A DNA stretch of 64,000 nt from CAVTJL01 sp963752325 (lineage in GTDB: Bacteria > Pseudomonadota > Alphaproteobacteria > Geminicoccales > Geminicoccaceae): positions 558,001 to 622,000 of the forward strand of contig CAVVXU010000007.1 in NCBI GenBank assembly GCA_963752325.1, read 5' to 3'. Below are positions 9,191-19,943 of the stretch, one piece after another. Made by a program: the position numbers and the translations under genes. The first letter of the stretch is position 1. Every line of letters starts with the position of its first letter. The notes under the pieces were generated by a model, which saw only the letters and a program-made list of their open reading frames with translations, was not told the DNA's origin and searched no databases.

Positions 9191-10402
9191 ATGCACACAC
9201 CGAAGATGACAAGGCGGCCGCTGCTCGGCGCCCTCGCCGGCAGCGCGCTCTTCGCGACACCCCTGTTCCGGGCGAGCCCGGCGCTGGCCCAGGCCGTCAA
9301 GCTCACCGCCGGCGTCGGCCTGGCGCAGGAGGGGGGCGCCATCGTCCTGCGCATGCAGCAAGAGAAGCTCCTCGAGCAGGCCGCCACGGAACTCGGGCTC
9401 GAGGGCATCTCCGTCGACTATCTGAGCTTCCCGGTCCTGCTGCGGATGCTGCAGGGGCTGGCCGCTGGACAGCTCCAGGTCGGCATGCTCGGCTCGACGC
9501 CCTGCATCCGCACCCTCTCCGGACCGGACGCGGCCGTGCCGATAGCATTGGCCGGTGGCTTCAACACCTTCCCACTCCAGGTTCCGAAGGGCTCACCAAT
9601 CAAGAACCTCGACGATCTTAAGGGCAAGTCCATCCTCACGATCGTCGGGTCCGACCTCCATCTCGTCCTCGTTCGGATGCTCGAGGCCCATTTCGGTCAG
9701 GGCAAGGTCAGCAGCCTCGGCATCACGGTGCGCAACATCAACGTCATCACCGAGCTCGGCCGGGCGCCGTCGGGGATCGACGCCGTGCTGAGCCTGGAGC
9801 CGATCGCCGGCACGGCCGAGGACGCGGGCGATCTCGTCACCCTCGTGCGCAACAATGGGACGACCGGGCCGGCCTATGACGGCCCCGAGGGCAAGGGCGA
9901 AGGCCACACGGTTGCGAGCTTCAAGAACACCCAGTTCGCGCCTGAAGCCTACTATCCGCACCGGATCTGGTGGGTGGCGCGCCAGGAGTTCCTGAAGTCG
10001 GACCCGAAGGCCGTGACGGCGCTTGTGACTGCGGCCGCCCGAGCCAACGTGACGCTCGCCAAGCTCGATCCCGCCGAGATCGTGAAGACCTCCTCGGAGT
10101 ACTGGCCGGGCAGCAAGGCCGCTCAGGAGCGCTGGATCGCGACCGTGCTCTGGAAGGTGCGAGGCTGGCCCTGGATCACCGAGAGCGATGCCGCAACCCT
10201 GCCGGGGCTGTCGACAACGAAGGAGATCTTCCAGACGATCCTCGAGCCGGCCAAGATCCGCTCGATCCTCGAGCTGGGCGCGCCGGCTGCGGGCAAGGCC
10301 TACGAGATGGTGGGCACGCCTGACGACAGCGCGTTCGCGGCGACGCCTCATGACGTCCGCGGCCGGCCGATCTGGGAGATGGATAAATGGACGAAGCTTT
10401 GA
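9191..10402 (+). CDS. ABC transporter substrate-binding protein, NitT/TauT type
   Basis: Periplasmic binding protein of 403 residues, longer than the usual 320-340 of SsuA/TauA proteins. The start has a Tat-like signal (MTRRPLLGALAGSALF) with cleavage near PALAQA. Typical family features are GLAAGQLQVGMLGSTP, where these proteins test a small anionic ligand, and DLKGKSILTIVGSD. GGGAGG just upstream of the ATG at 9191 is a fair ribosome site. It is the last gene of the importer and its stop lies 34 bases from the convergent otsA stop. Confidence 0.88.
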   Translation: MHTPKMTRRPLLGALAGSALFATPLFRASPALAQAVKLTAGVGLAQEGGAIVLRMQQEKLLEQAATELGLEGISVDYLSFPVLLRMLQGLAAGQLQVGMLGSTPCIRTLSGPDAAVPIALAGGFNTFPLQVPKGSPIKNLDDLKGKSILTIVGSDLHLVLVRMLEAHFGQGKVSSLGITVRNINVITELGRAPSGIDAVLSLEPIAGTAEDAGDLVTLVRNNGTTGPAYDGPEGKGEGHTVASFKNTQFAPEAYYPHRIWWVARQEFLKSDPKAVTALVTAAARANVTLAKLDPAEIVKTSSEYWPGSKAAQERWIATVLWKVRGWPWITESDAATLPGLSTTKEIFQTILEPAKIRSILELGAPAAGKAYEMVGTPDDSAFAATPHDVRGRPIWEMDKWTKL

Positions 10403-10436
10403 GCGAGAGCGGGGCGCCGGCCTGCGGAGTAGGAGC

Positions 10437-11822
<1,386 letters not shown>

Positions 11823-12047
11823 CGATCTTTCCTCGTTGCTTGGGCCAAGCTATGGCCGGCGGTCATTCCTATCCAACAGAAGTGACCCCGGTCCTTCGAT
11901 ACGATATCGGAGTTTTAGACTCAACGGCTCAGCCAACGACGTGTTCCCTCTTCTAGCATCTCCAGGCCGCGATGACAGCCTCGGGTTGGCCCTCTTGCCT
12001 GGAAGAGCTGGGGTCACCACGTGGCAGCGGGGTGGAGGGCGATCTGC

Positions 12048-12962
12048 ATGAGTGTTGGCACAAGGGAACCCGATCCGTGCTTCGTCCGCCTGGGCGACCG
12101 AAGCGTGCTCGCCGTGGCGGGGCCGGACGCCGTGGGCTTTCTCCAGGGTTTGGTCAGCAGCGATGTCAGCCGGGTGGCGCCGGATCGGGCGGCCTATGCG
12201 GCGTTGCTGACCCCGCAGGGAAAATATCTGTTCGACTTCCTGCTTCTCGCCCGGGGCGATTCCATCCTCCTCGACACGGAGGCAGCGCGGCTCCCGGAGC
12301 TGACCCGCCGGCTCCACATGTACCGCCTCCGGGCCAAGGTCGAGATCGTCGACCTCAGCGCCGATTACGATGTCGTCGCCGTCGTGGGCGACACGGCGGC
12401 GGCCCGGCTCGGCCTCGCAAGCGAGGCGGGCGCCGCGCGCGCCGCGGGTGAGCTTGCCATCTGCGTCGATCCCAGGCTGGCCGAGCTCGGCTGCCGGATC
12501 GTCGGACCGGCCGAGGCCGTCGAGGCGGAGCTGAGCCGGCTCGACATCGGTGCCGGAGATTGGAGGGATCTCGACCGGTTGCGGCTGGGCCTGGGCGTGC
12601 CGGACGGCAGCCGCGACCTCGTGCCCGAGCGCTCGCTTCTCCTCGAGAGCAACTTCGAGGAGCTGCATGGCGTCGACTTCGACAAGGGGTGCTATGTCGG
12701 GCAGGAGCTCACGGCGCGGACCAAGCACCGGGCGCTGGTGCGCAAGCGTCTGATGCCGGTCCGCGTGATCGGGGCCATCCCGACCCCAGGCTCTCCCGTT
12801 CTCGCAGGCGATCGGGACGTGGGTGACATGCGCAGCGCCTGTGGCGACCGCGGTCTGGCTCTGCTTCGCCTCGATGCGCTGGTGGGCCCGGAGGGCGCGC
12901 CCACCCTGACCTGCGGCGAGGCCACGCTGATCCCCGAGCCACCTTCCTGGATGCGCCTCTGA
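12048..12962 (+). CDS. ygfZ: YgfZ/GcvT-fold folate-binding protein (CAF17/IBA57 type)
   Basis: 304-residue protein with the YgfZ signature KGCYVGQE at residues 213-220, whose Cys is conserved in the family. The N-terminal half is a GcvT-like fold (VAGPDAVGFLQGLVSSDV). YgfZ/IBA57 proteins help assemble or repair certain [4Fe-4S] enzymes and use tetrahydrofolate. ATG at 12048 is chosen because GGAGG sits at 12034-12038; an in-frame GTG at 12021 lacks such a site. It ends one base before the convergent meaB stop. Its promoter region (11823-12047) is shared divergently with otsA and holds no other gene. Confidence 0.9.
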   Translation: MSVGTREPDPCFVRLGDRSVLAVAGPDAVGFLQGLVSSDVSRVAPDRAAYAALLTPQGKYLFDFLLLARGDSILLDTEAARLPELTRRLHMYRLRAKVEIVDLSADYDVVAVVGDTAAARLGLASEAGAARAAGELAICVDPRLAELGCRIVGPAEAVEAELSRLDIGAGDWRDLDRLRLGLGVPDGSRDLVPERSLLLESNFEELHGVDFDKGCYVGQELTARTKHRALVRKRLMPVRVIGAIPTPGSPVLAGDRDVGDMRSACGDRGLALLRLDALVGPEGAPTLTCGEATLIPEPPSWMRL

Positions 12963-13895
12963 TCAAGGCCCGTCGAGGCGTCGAAGAATGGTCGTCAGGT
13001 GTCGGAACGGCGAGACGCCCGGCCGAGGCGCCACGCCGTCAGAGCCTGCAGCCGCACGCGCCAGGCCCCTTCTTCCCACCTCCAGGGCGAGCGATCGCTC
13101 GACCCAGCTGGCCGCCTGCCGCGCTCGGCGCTCTGCGAGCTCCCCGCTCTGCGCGAGCCGACGCCCATGGTCGTCGATGGCGTCCAGAAGCTCTTCCACG
13201 CCCTGCCCGGTGGTCGCGGCGATCAGATGGACGGTTGCCGCGTGCCTGCCGACCAGGCGCAGGGCGGCGCTTGCCTCACGCGCCGCCCGCTCGGCGATGA
13301 CACCCAGATCGGCCTTGGTGACGACCGCGATGTCGGGGATCTCCGCGATCCCGGCTTTCAGATATTGGAGGCTGTCGCCGGACGCCGGCTGGATCGCCAA
13401 GACGACCGTGTCGGCGAGATCGCCGATGTCGGTCTCGGACTGCCCCACCCCCACGGTCTCGATCAGCACGAGATCGAAGAGCGCGCGCAGCAGGCAGGTG
13501 CCGGCAGGACAAAGGTCGGCGAGCCCGCCCAGCCGCGCTCGAGCCGCCATCGAGCGCACGAAGACGCCGTCGTCCTCGGGGTCGAGGCGAAGGCGCGTGC
13601 GGTCGCCCAGGATGGCGCCGCCCGTCCGCCTCGAGGAGGGATCGACGGTGATCACGCCGACCGTGCGGTGTCGCCGCCGCGCCGCGTCGATCAGGGCCGA
13701 GGCGAGCGTGGACTTGCCCACACCGGGCGGGCCGGTGAGCCCGACCACGGCAGCGGTCGGGCTCGCATAGGCGGCATCGAGCAGCGCCAGGGTCGCCTCG
13801 TCCTCCGGTGCTGCCTCGAGCGCCGCGAAGGCACGGGCGACTGCCGGCTTGCCGCCGGCCTTGAGCGCCTCGAGGCTCGCTGCCCCCGCGCTCAA
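12963..13895 (-). CDS. meaB: Methylmalonyl-CoA mutase-associated G3E GTPase MeaB
   Basis: 310-residue P-loop GTPase. Walker A GPPGVGKST is at about 55-63; then VDPSSRRTGGAILGDRTR, the IETVGVGQSE switch and the NKxD-type VTKADLG, all typical of MeaB/ArgK. It acts as a chaperone that protects and reloads adenosylcobalamin mutases. A TTG start overlapping the ppdK stop (ATTGA) is the only start that avoids reading far into ppdK. No mutase gene lies nearby, so its partner is elsewhere. The product is slightly short at the N-terminus compared with other MeaB proteins. Confidence 0.88.
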   Translation of the reverse strand: MSAGAASLEALKAGGKPAVARAFAALEAAPEDEATLALLDAAYASPTAAVVGLTGPPGVGKSTLASALIDAARRRHRTVGVITVDPSSRRTGGAILGDRTRLRLDPEDDGVFVRSMAARARLGGLADLCPAGTCLLRALFDLVLIETVGVGQSETDIGDLADTVVLAIQPASGDSLQYLKAGIAEIPDIAVVTKADLGVIAERAAREASAALRLVGRHAATVHLIAATTGQGVEELLDAIDDHGRRLAQSGELAERRARQAASWVERSLALEVGRRGLARAAAGSDGVAPRPGVSPFRHLTTILRRLDGP

Positions 13896-16567
13896 TCCCG
13901 CTCGGGCTCGGCGAGCGCCGCCTGGGCTGCGGCGAGCCGCGCGATCGGAACCCGGTAGGGCGAGCAGGAGACGTAGTCGAGGCCGACGCTCTCGCAAAAG
14001 CGGATCGTCGCCGGATCGCCGCCATGCTCTCCGCAGATGCCGAGCTTGATGTCGGGGCGGGTCGCCCGGCCGCGCTCCGCCGCGAGCTTCGCCAGCTCGC
14101 CCACTCCGTCCAGATCCAGGGTCTGGAAGGGGTCGCCCTTGAAGATCTCGGCGCGGAGATAAGGCTCGAGAAAGGTTCCGGCGTCGTCGCGCGAGATGCC
14201 CCAGGTCATCTGGGTGAGATCGTTCGTGCCGAAGCTGAAGAACTCGGCATGCGCCGCGATCTCGCCCGCACGCAGCGCCGCACGGGGCAGCTCGATCATC
14301 GTGCCGACCCGATAGTCGAGCTTCTCCGCCTGGCCACTCGCCACCTGCTCGGCCACATGATCGATCCGGGCCTTGAGGATCTCGAGCTCGCGTGCGGCCG
14401 CGACCAGCGGCACCATGACCTCGGGGATCACCGTCGACCCGGTTTTCCGCTCGACCTCGATCGCCGCCTCGAAGATCGCCTGCGCCTGCATCTCGTAGAT
14501 CTCGGGAAAGAGGATGCCGAGCCGGCAGCCGCGCAGCCCCAGCATCGGGTTCGACTCGCGAAGCTCGGCCACGCGGCGGCGCACGCGGCGCACATTGACG
14601 CCGGCAGCCTTGGCGACCTCGGCGAACTCCTCCTCCTGCTGCGGCAGGAACTCGTGAAGCGGCGGATCGAGAAGGCGGATCGTCACGGGCTTGCCCGCCA
14701 TGATCTCGAACAGCTCGACGAAATCGGCCCGCTGCATCGGCAGGATCTTGGCGAGCGCGCGCCGCCGCCCCTCCTCGTTCTCGGCCAGGATCATCTCGCG
14801 CATCGCGATGATGCGCTCCTGCTGGAAGAACATGTGCTCGGTGCGGCAGAGCCCGATGCCCTCGGCGCCGAACCTCACCGCGGTCCGCGCATCGAGGGGG
14901 GTCTCGGCGTTCGCCCGCACCTTCAGGCGCCGCACGGCGTCGGCCCAGGTCATCAGCGTCGCGAAGTCGCCCGAGAGCTTGGGGTCCACGGTCGGCACCT
15001 TGCCCAGCATCACGAGGCCGGCCGAGCCGTCGATCGTGATCATCTCGCCTGCGCCCACGCGATGCCCGCCGGCCGTGATGACATGCTCGTGCGGGTCGAT
15101 CACAAGGTCGCTGACACCGCAGACACAGGGCTTGCCCATGCCGCGCGCGACGACGGCTGCATGGCTCGTCATGCCGCCGCGCTGAGTGACGATGCCCTTG
15201 GCGGCGTGCATGCCGTGGATGTCGTCCGGCGAGGTCTCGATCCGCACGAGGATCACGGCCTCGCCGTCGTCCGCGCGCTTTTCGGCCTCCTCGGCCGTGA
15301 ACACCACCATGCCGGACACGGCGCCCGGCGAGGCCGGGAGCCCCTTGCCGAGAATCTTGCGCTCGGCCGACGGATCGAGGGTCGGGTGCAGCAGCTGGTC
15401 CAGCGTCGAGGGCTCGACCCTGGCGATGGCCTCGTTCCGGTCGATCAGCCCGTCGTTCGCCATGTCGACCGCGATCTTGAGCGCCGCCGCCGCCGTGCGC
15501 TTGCCGGTCCGCGTCTGCAGCACCCACAGCTTCCCGCGCTGCACCGTGAACTCCATGTCCTGCATGTCGCGGTAGTGCTGCTCGAGGCGCTCGAACACCT
15601 CCGCCAGCTCACGATAGCTCTGCGGCAGCCGCTCCTCCATCGAGGTTCCTGCCGGCTGCCCACCCGCCTCGGCCATGGCATGGCTCAGCGACTGCGGTGT
15701 GCGGATGCCGGCGACCACGTCCTCGCCCTGGGCGTTCACCAGATACTCGCCGTAATAGGCCTTCTCGCCGGTCGACGGGTTGCGGGTGAAGGCGACGCCC
15801 GTGGCGCAGTCGTCGCCCATGTTGCCGTACACCATGGCCTGGACGTTGACGGCCGTGCCCATGCTCGAGGAGATGTCGTTGAGGCGCCGATAGGTGATGG
15901 CACGCGGCACGTTCCACGAGCCAAAGACGGCCCCGATGGCCCCCCAGAGCTGAACTCTGGGATCCTGGGGAAAGTCCTCGCCTGTCGCGTCGCGGACAAT
16001 CTTTTTGTAGGTACCAACGAGCGTCTCGAGCGCCTTCGCGTCGAGGTCCGTGTCGATCCTGGCGCCGCTCGCCCGCTTTTGATCCTCGAGCTTCTCCTCG
16101 AAGAGATAGTGATCGACGCCGAGCACGACGTCGCCATACATCTGGATGAAGCGCCGGTAGCTGTCATAGGCGAAGCGGCGATCGCCGCTGGCCTTGGCCA
16201 GGCCCTGCACGGTCTCGTCGTTAAGGCCGAGATTGAGGACCGTATCCATCATCCCCGGCATCGAGATCGGAGCACCCGATCGCACCGAGACGAGGAGGGG
16301 CGCCTCCGTGTCGCCGAAGCGCGCCCCCAGGATCTTCTCGACCTGGGCCAATGCTGCCGCGACCTCGTCGTCGAGGCCGTCCGGATAGCTCTTGTCGTTG
16401 GCGTCGAAGTAGGTGCAGACCTCGGTCGTGATGGTGAAGCCGGGCGGCACGGGCAGGCCCAGATTGCTCATCTCGGCAAGGTTGGCCCCCTTGCCGCCGA
16501 GGAGCTTCTTCATGCCGGCATTGCCCTCGGCCTTGCCGTCACCGAAGCCGTAGACCCACTTCGCCAT
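13892..16567 (-). CDS. ppdK: Pyruvate, phosphate dikinase
   Basis: Intact 891-residue enzyme that interconverts pyruvate, ATP and Pi with phosphoenolpyruvate, AMP and PPi. The N-terminal ATP-grasp begins KWVYGFGDGKAEG...LLGGKGANLAEM. The swivelling phosphohistidine domain carries GGMTSHAAVVARG with the catalytic His at residue 469. The C-terminal PEP/pyruvate barrel shows FGTNDLTQMTWG and the active Cys in LGICGEHGGD. A purine-rich ribosome site (AAGGGGG) precedes the ATG. It is the last gene of the glyQ-glyS-ppdK string usual in Alphaproteobacteria and overlaps meaB downstream. Unlike glyS just upstream, it has no frame break. Confidence 0.97.
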   Translation of the reverse strand: MAKWVYGFGDGKAEGNAGMKKLLGGKGANLAEMSNLGLPVPPGFTITTEVCTYFDANDKSYPDGLDDEVAAALAQVEKILGARFGDTEAPLLVSVRSGAPISMPGMMDTVLNLGLNDETVQGLAKASGDRRFAYDSYRRFIQMYGDVVLGVDHYLFEEKLEDQKRASGARIDTDLDAKALETLVGTYKKIVRDATGEDFPQDPRVQLWGAIGAVFGSWNVPRAITYRRLNDISSSMGTAVNVQAMVYGNMGDDCATGVAFTRNPSTGEKAYYGEYLVNAQGEDVVAGIRTPQSLSHAMAEAGGQPAGTSMEERLPQSYRELAEVFERLEQHYRDMQDMEFTVQRGKLWVLQTRTGKRTAAAALKIAVDMANDGLIDRNEAIARVEPSTLDQLLHPTLDPSAERKILGKGLPASPGAVSGMVVFTAEEAEKRADDGEAVILVRIETSPDDIHGMHAAKGIVTQRGGMTSHAAVVARGMGKPCVCGVSDLVIDPHEHVITAGGHRVGAGEMITIDGSAGLVMLGKVPTVDPKLSGDFATLMTWADAVRRLKVRANAETPLDARTAVRFGAEGIGLCRTEHMFFQQERIIAMREMILAENEEGRRRALAKILPMQRADFVELFEIMAGKPVTIRLLDPPLHEFLPQQEEEFAEVAKAAGVNVRRVRRRVAELRESNPMLGLRGCRLGILFPEIYEMQAQAIFEAAIEVERKTGSTVIPEVMVPLVAAARELEILKARIDHVAEQVASGQAEKLDYRVGTMIELPRAALRAGEIAAHAEFFSFGTNDLTQMTWGISRDDAGTFLEPYLRAEIFKGDPFQTLDLDGVGELAKLAAERGRATRPDIKLGICGEHGGDPATIRFCESVGLDYVSCSPYRVPIARLAAAQAALAEPERD

Positions 16568-16596
16568 GCAGCGTCCCCCTTCCGGCTACCCGGTCT

Positions 16597-18705
16597 TCAC
16601 GCCCTCGTCCGGCCAAGCTCCTCGACCAGCGAGAAATCGGCAACCGTGTTGAGCGCGGAACGGATGCGACTCAGTAGCATTAAACGATTCTGCCGTCAAA
16701 TTCGTTGCCGAAACATTAACCATTACCCCGTCAAAAAAGGCGTCGATCGGCCCGCGCAGGGCGGCCAACGCCGCCATGGCCAGGGCGAAGTCCTCGCCCT
16801 GCAGCGCCGCGGAGATGCGGCCCTCGGCGCGCTCGAGAGCCGCATGCAGCTCGCGCTCGGCAGGCTCGACCAGGAGATCGGGATCGGGCGCGCCCATATA
16901 GCGCCGCTTGTCCTTCTTCTCCTCGATCCCGACGATGCTCGAGGCCCGACGATAGCCGGCCAGCAGGTTCTCTGCCGTCCTCGCCCTCGAGGAACGCCTG
17001 GAGCGCCCGCACCCGGGCCACGAGCCGGACGAGATCGTCGTCGCCCCCGGCCGCGAAGGTGGCGGCGATCAGGTCGTGCCGCACGCCCTCGCCGCGCAGG
17101 TGCACTTTCAGCCGGTCTGCGAAGAAGGCCAGGAGATCATCGGCCGCCGACTCGCCTGTCGCACCAGGCCGCCAGCCGCTCTCCATAGCCATCGAGCGTC
17201 GGAGCCGAAGGCGGCACGCAGCGGCAGGCGCAGCCCGTTTTCCAGCAGCAGGCGCAGCACGCCCATGCGCGGCCCGGCGCAACGCGAACGGATCCTTCGA
17301 GCCTGTCGGCCTGTATGTCCTTGGCGAAAGAAGCCGGCCAGCGCGTCGATCTTGTCGGCCAGACGCCACGGCAAGGCTCGACCGGGGCTTTCGGGCAGGC
17401 GTCCTCCGGCCCCTTCGGCGCATAGTGCTCGGCGATCGCTTGCCGCCACCTCCTCCGCCTCGCCCTGGGCCCGGGCATAGTGCGCCGCCCATGGTCCCCT
17501 GAAGCTCGGGGAACTCGCCGACCATGCCCGTGACGAGATCGGCCTTGGCGAGAAGGGCTGCACGCTCGGCCATGGTCGCGATCCGCGCCGGGAACGAAGG
17601 GGACGAGAGCGCCCGTCAGCGCGACGAGGCGCTCGACCCGCTCGCCCTGCATGCCGAGCTCGGCGTGAAAGACCATCCGGTCGAGCTTGGGCAGGCCGCG
17701 CCTCGAGCGGCCGCTTCCTGTCCTGCTCCCAGAAGAAGCGCGCATCCCAGAGCCGTGCCCGCAGCACCCGCTCGTTGCCGGCGACGATGGCAGCCCCGCC
17801 ATCGTCCGCCTCGATGTTGGCGACGAGGACGAAGCGGTCGGCGAGCTTCCCGCCCGGGGTCTCGAGCGCCAGATATTTTTGGTTCACCCGCATCGTGGTG
17901 ACCAGCACCTCCGGCGGCAGCTCCATGAACGAGCGATCGATGCGGCCCAGCAGCGGCACGGGCCACTCGACGAGACCCGCGACCTCGTCGAGAAGGGCCG
18001 GATCGCTGCGCAGCCGCAGGCCTTCTCCCGACGCGAGCTCGTTGGGCCCGCGTCTCGATGAGTCGAGCGGCGCTCGGACGCGTCGAGGATGACCTTGGCG
18101 GCCCGCAGCCTCTCCCGGTAGTCGTCGTAGCCACCGACGGAAAGGCGCTCAGGCGCCATGAAGCGGTGCCCGGCCGTCGCGTTGCCGCCCTCGATAGCGC
18201 CGAGCCGGAACGGCACGACCTCGCCGTCGAGAAGGCAGAGGATCGACTGAAGCGGTCGGACCCAGCGCAGGTCGCCGTCGCCCCATCGCATCGACTTGGG
18301 CCAGGGGAAGCGCGCCAACGCCTCGGGTAGGCTCGACGCCAGGATGTCGCGCACTTGGCGGCCCGGATGCCGGATCGTCGCGATCCACACCCTGCCCTTC
18401 TTGTCGTCGCGCTGCCCGATCTCGTAGGCCGCCTCGCCGAGGCCACGAAGAAAGCCCTCATAGGCCGCGGCCGGCGCCTCGACCCGGGGCCCACGACGCT
18501 CCTCGTCCCGCGCCTCGGTGGCGATGGGGATATCGCGGGCGACGAGGCCCAGCCGGCGCGGCGTCGCGAACGTCTCGATCCTGGCGGGCGGCAGGCCCGC
18601 CTCCTTGATCACGCTTTGCAGCAACGCTGCGAGCTGCTCGCGCGCGTCGCTCTGCAGGCGCGCCGGAATCTCCTCCGAGAGAAGCTCCAGAAGAAGCTCA
18701 GCCAT
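16597..18705 (-). CDS. glyS: Glycyl-tRNA synthetase beta subunit (heavily frame-disrupted)
   Basis: The beta chain of the alpha2-beta2 glycyl-tRNA synthetase, about 700 residues expected and matched by the 2109 bases here. Recognisable pieces read in succession: MAELLLELLSEEIPARL at the start, TFATPRRLGLVARDIP, PWPKSMRWG, RWVRPLQSILCLLDGE, ELPPEVLVTTMRVNQKYLA, LADKIDALAGFF, GVLRLLLENGLRLPL, ALRGPIDAFFDGVMVN, and a reconstructed C-terminus LLSRIRSALNTVADFSLVEE ending at a TGA at 16597-16599. Stepping through these pieces requires about 15 frame changes, all +1. An essential gene would not be kept in this state, so sequence error is the likely cause. Confidence 0.88.
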
Positions 18706-19570
18706 GGCCAGCGGCTCGACGAGCCAGGCTTCGGCGCAGGCTTTGGAAAGCGCGCGGACGCGGCCGATATAGGCCTGCCGCTCGGTCACGCTGATGGCGC
18801 CCCTGGCGTCGAGCAGATTGAAGAGGTGCGATGCCTTGAGGCACTGGTCGTAGGCCGGCAGCGCCAGGCTTGCGCTCGAGGATCTTCTGGCAGTGCGCCT
18901 CGGCGTCGGCGAAGTGCCGTGAGAGAATCTCGGTGTCGGCGATCTCGAAGTTGAAAGCCGAATATTCGCGCTCGGCCTGAAGGAAGACCTCGCCGTAGGT
19001 GACGCCCTGGCCGTTGAAGTCGAGCTCGTAGACGTTCTCGATGCCCTGGACGTACATCGCCAAGCGCTCGAGCCCGTAGGTCAGCTCGCCCGACACGGGC
19101 CGACAGTCGAAGCCGCCCACCTGCTGGAAATAGGTGAACTGCGAGACCTCCATGCCGTCGCACCACACCTCCCAGCCAAGACCCCAGGCGCCCAGCGTCG
19201 GGCTCTCCCAGTCGTCCTCGACGAAGCGCAGGTCGTGCCGGTGCGGGTCGATGCCCAGCCGGTAGAGGCTCGCGAGATAGAGCTCCTGGAGGTCCAGAGG
19301 CGACGGCTTCAGGATCACCTGGAACTGGTAATAGTGCTGCAGCCGGTTCGGGTTCTCGCCGTAGCGCCCGTCGGTCGGCCGCCGCGAGGGCTGGACATAG
19401 GCAGCTTTCCACGGCTCGGGACCAAGCGCCCTGAGCGTCGTGGCCGGGTGAAAGGTGCCGGCGCCGACCTCCATGTCATAGGGCTGAAGAATGACGCAGC
19501 CCTGCTCCGCCCAATAGGTCTGGAGACGGAGAATGAGCTCCTGGAAGCTCGGTGGTCGATTATCTGGCAC
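18698..19570 (-). CDS. glyQ: Glycyl-tRNA synthetase alpha subunit (frame-disrupted near C-terminus)
   Basis: Catalytic alpha chain, about 290 residues. The start SFQELILRLQTYWAEQGC, then LQPYDMEVGAGTFHPATT and YVQPSRRPTDGRYGENPNR are near-invariant in GlyQ. A +1 break at a doubled C (minus strand, near 18867) separates LERK from LALPAYDQCLKASHLFNLL; the rest (SVTERQAYIGRVRALSKACAEAW) follows in the next frame. In that frame no stop occurs before the glyS ATG, so the two read as a fusion; the stop at 18698-18700 lies in a different frame. Separate, overlapping genes are more likely given the error pattern. Confidence 0.92.
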   Translation of the reverse strand: MPDNRPPSFQELILRLQTYWAEQGCVILQPYDMEVGAGTFHPATTLRALGPEPWKAAYVQPSRRPTDGRYGENPNRLQHYYQFQVILKPSPLDLQELYLASLYRLGIDPHRHDLRFVEDDWESPTLGAWGLGWEVWCDGMEVSQFTYFQQVGGFDCRPVSGELTYGLERLAMYVQGIENVYELDFNGQGVTYGEVFLQAEREYSAFNFEIADTEILSRHFADAEAHCQKILERKPGAAGLRPVPQGIAPLQSARRQGRHQRDRAAGLYRPRPRAFQSLRRSLARRAAGHG

Positions 19571-19632
19571 GAGCGTCGCTTATTTAGTGATTTTGCTGCA
19601 GTGCGAAAACCTAGAGGCGGCACGGGCAGCGG

Positions 19633-19918
19633 TCAAGCCGAGCGCGCGCTCTCCTTGGGCTTGAGGACGCACTCCTCGATGCTACGGCAGATCGTGCCGT
19701 TGGGGACGTAGGTTCCGCAGCGCGGGCACTCCACGAGGTCGGTCGGCTGGGCAGCCCTGGGACCGGGACCGGGAGCCTTCGCGCGCCGCGATGAGCGTTT
19801 CGGTGGCGGCGGCTGGTTGAGATGGCCCCGGACGGAGTTGAGCAGCTTCTGGCCGCGCCACAGGACGATGATCACGAGGATCACGACGAGGATGTGGCTG
19901 AAGGAGAAGTCCTAGCAT
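19633..19918 (-). CDS. Small membrane-anchored zinc-ribbon protein, PP0621-like (frame-disrupted at codon 3)
   Basis: Removing one G of a doubled G at 19911-19912 joins the ATG at 19918 to a 94-residue product: MLDFSFSHILVVILVIIVLW (N-terminal helix), a Pro/Arg-rich linker, then a short zinc-ribbon-like pair CPRCGTYVPNGTIC with a later Cys in EECVL. Without the repair only a GTG-start form from 19884 is open. The anchor plus C-terminal Cys motif resembles the PP0621 family, often found next to glyQ in this class. Its role is unknown. It lies between sppA and glyQ on the same strand. Confidence 0.6.
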
Positions 19919-19943
19919 CGTGTCCCATCCTGGTGCGGAAGCA

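Noticed and set aside
14024..17188. A 1054-codon open frame on the plus strand opposite ppdK and glyS
   Set aside because: It is a GC-rich shadow: it runs antisense to an intact, strongly conserved ppdK, its translation is Arg/Asp/Leu/His-rich with no domain, and it has no ribosome site.
19633..19918. TatA-like protein (N-terminal helix resembles TatA)
   Set aside because: The C-terminal CxxC-type zinc-ribbon and the lack of an amphipathic helix after the membrane anchor do not fit TatA.
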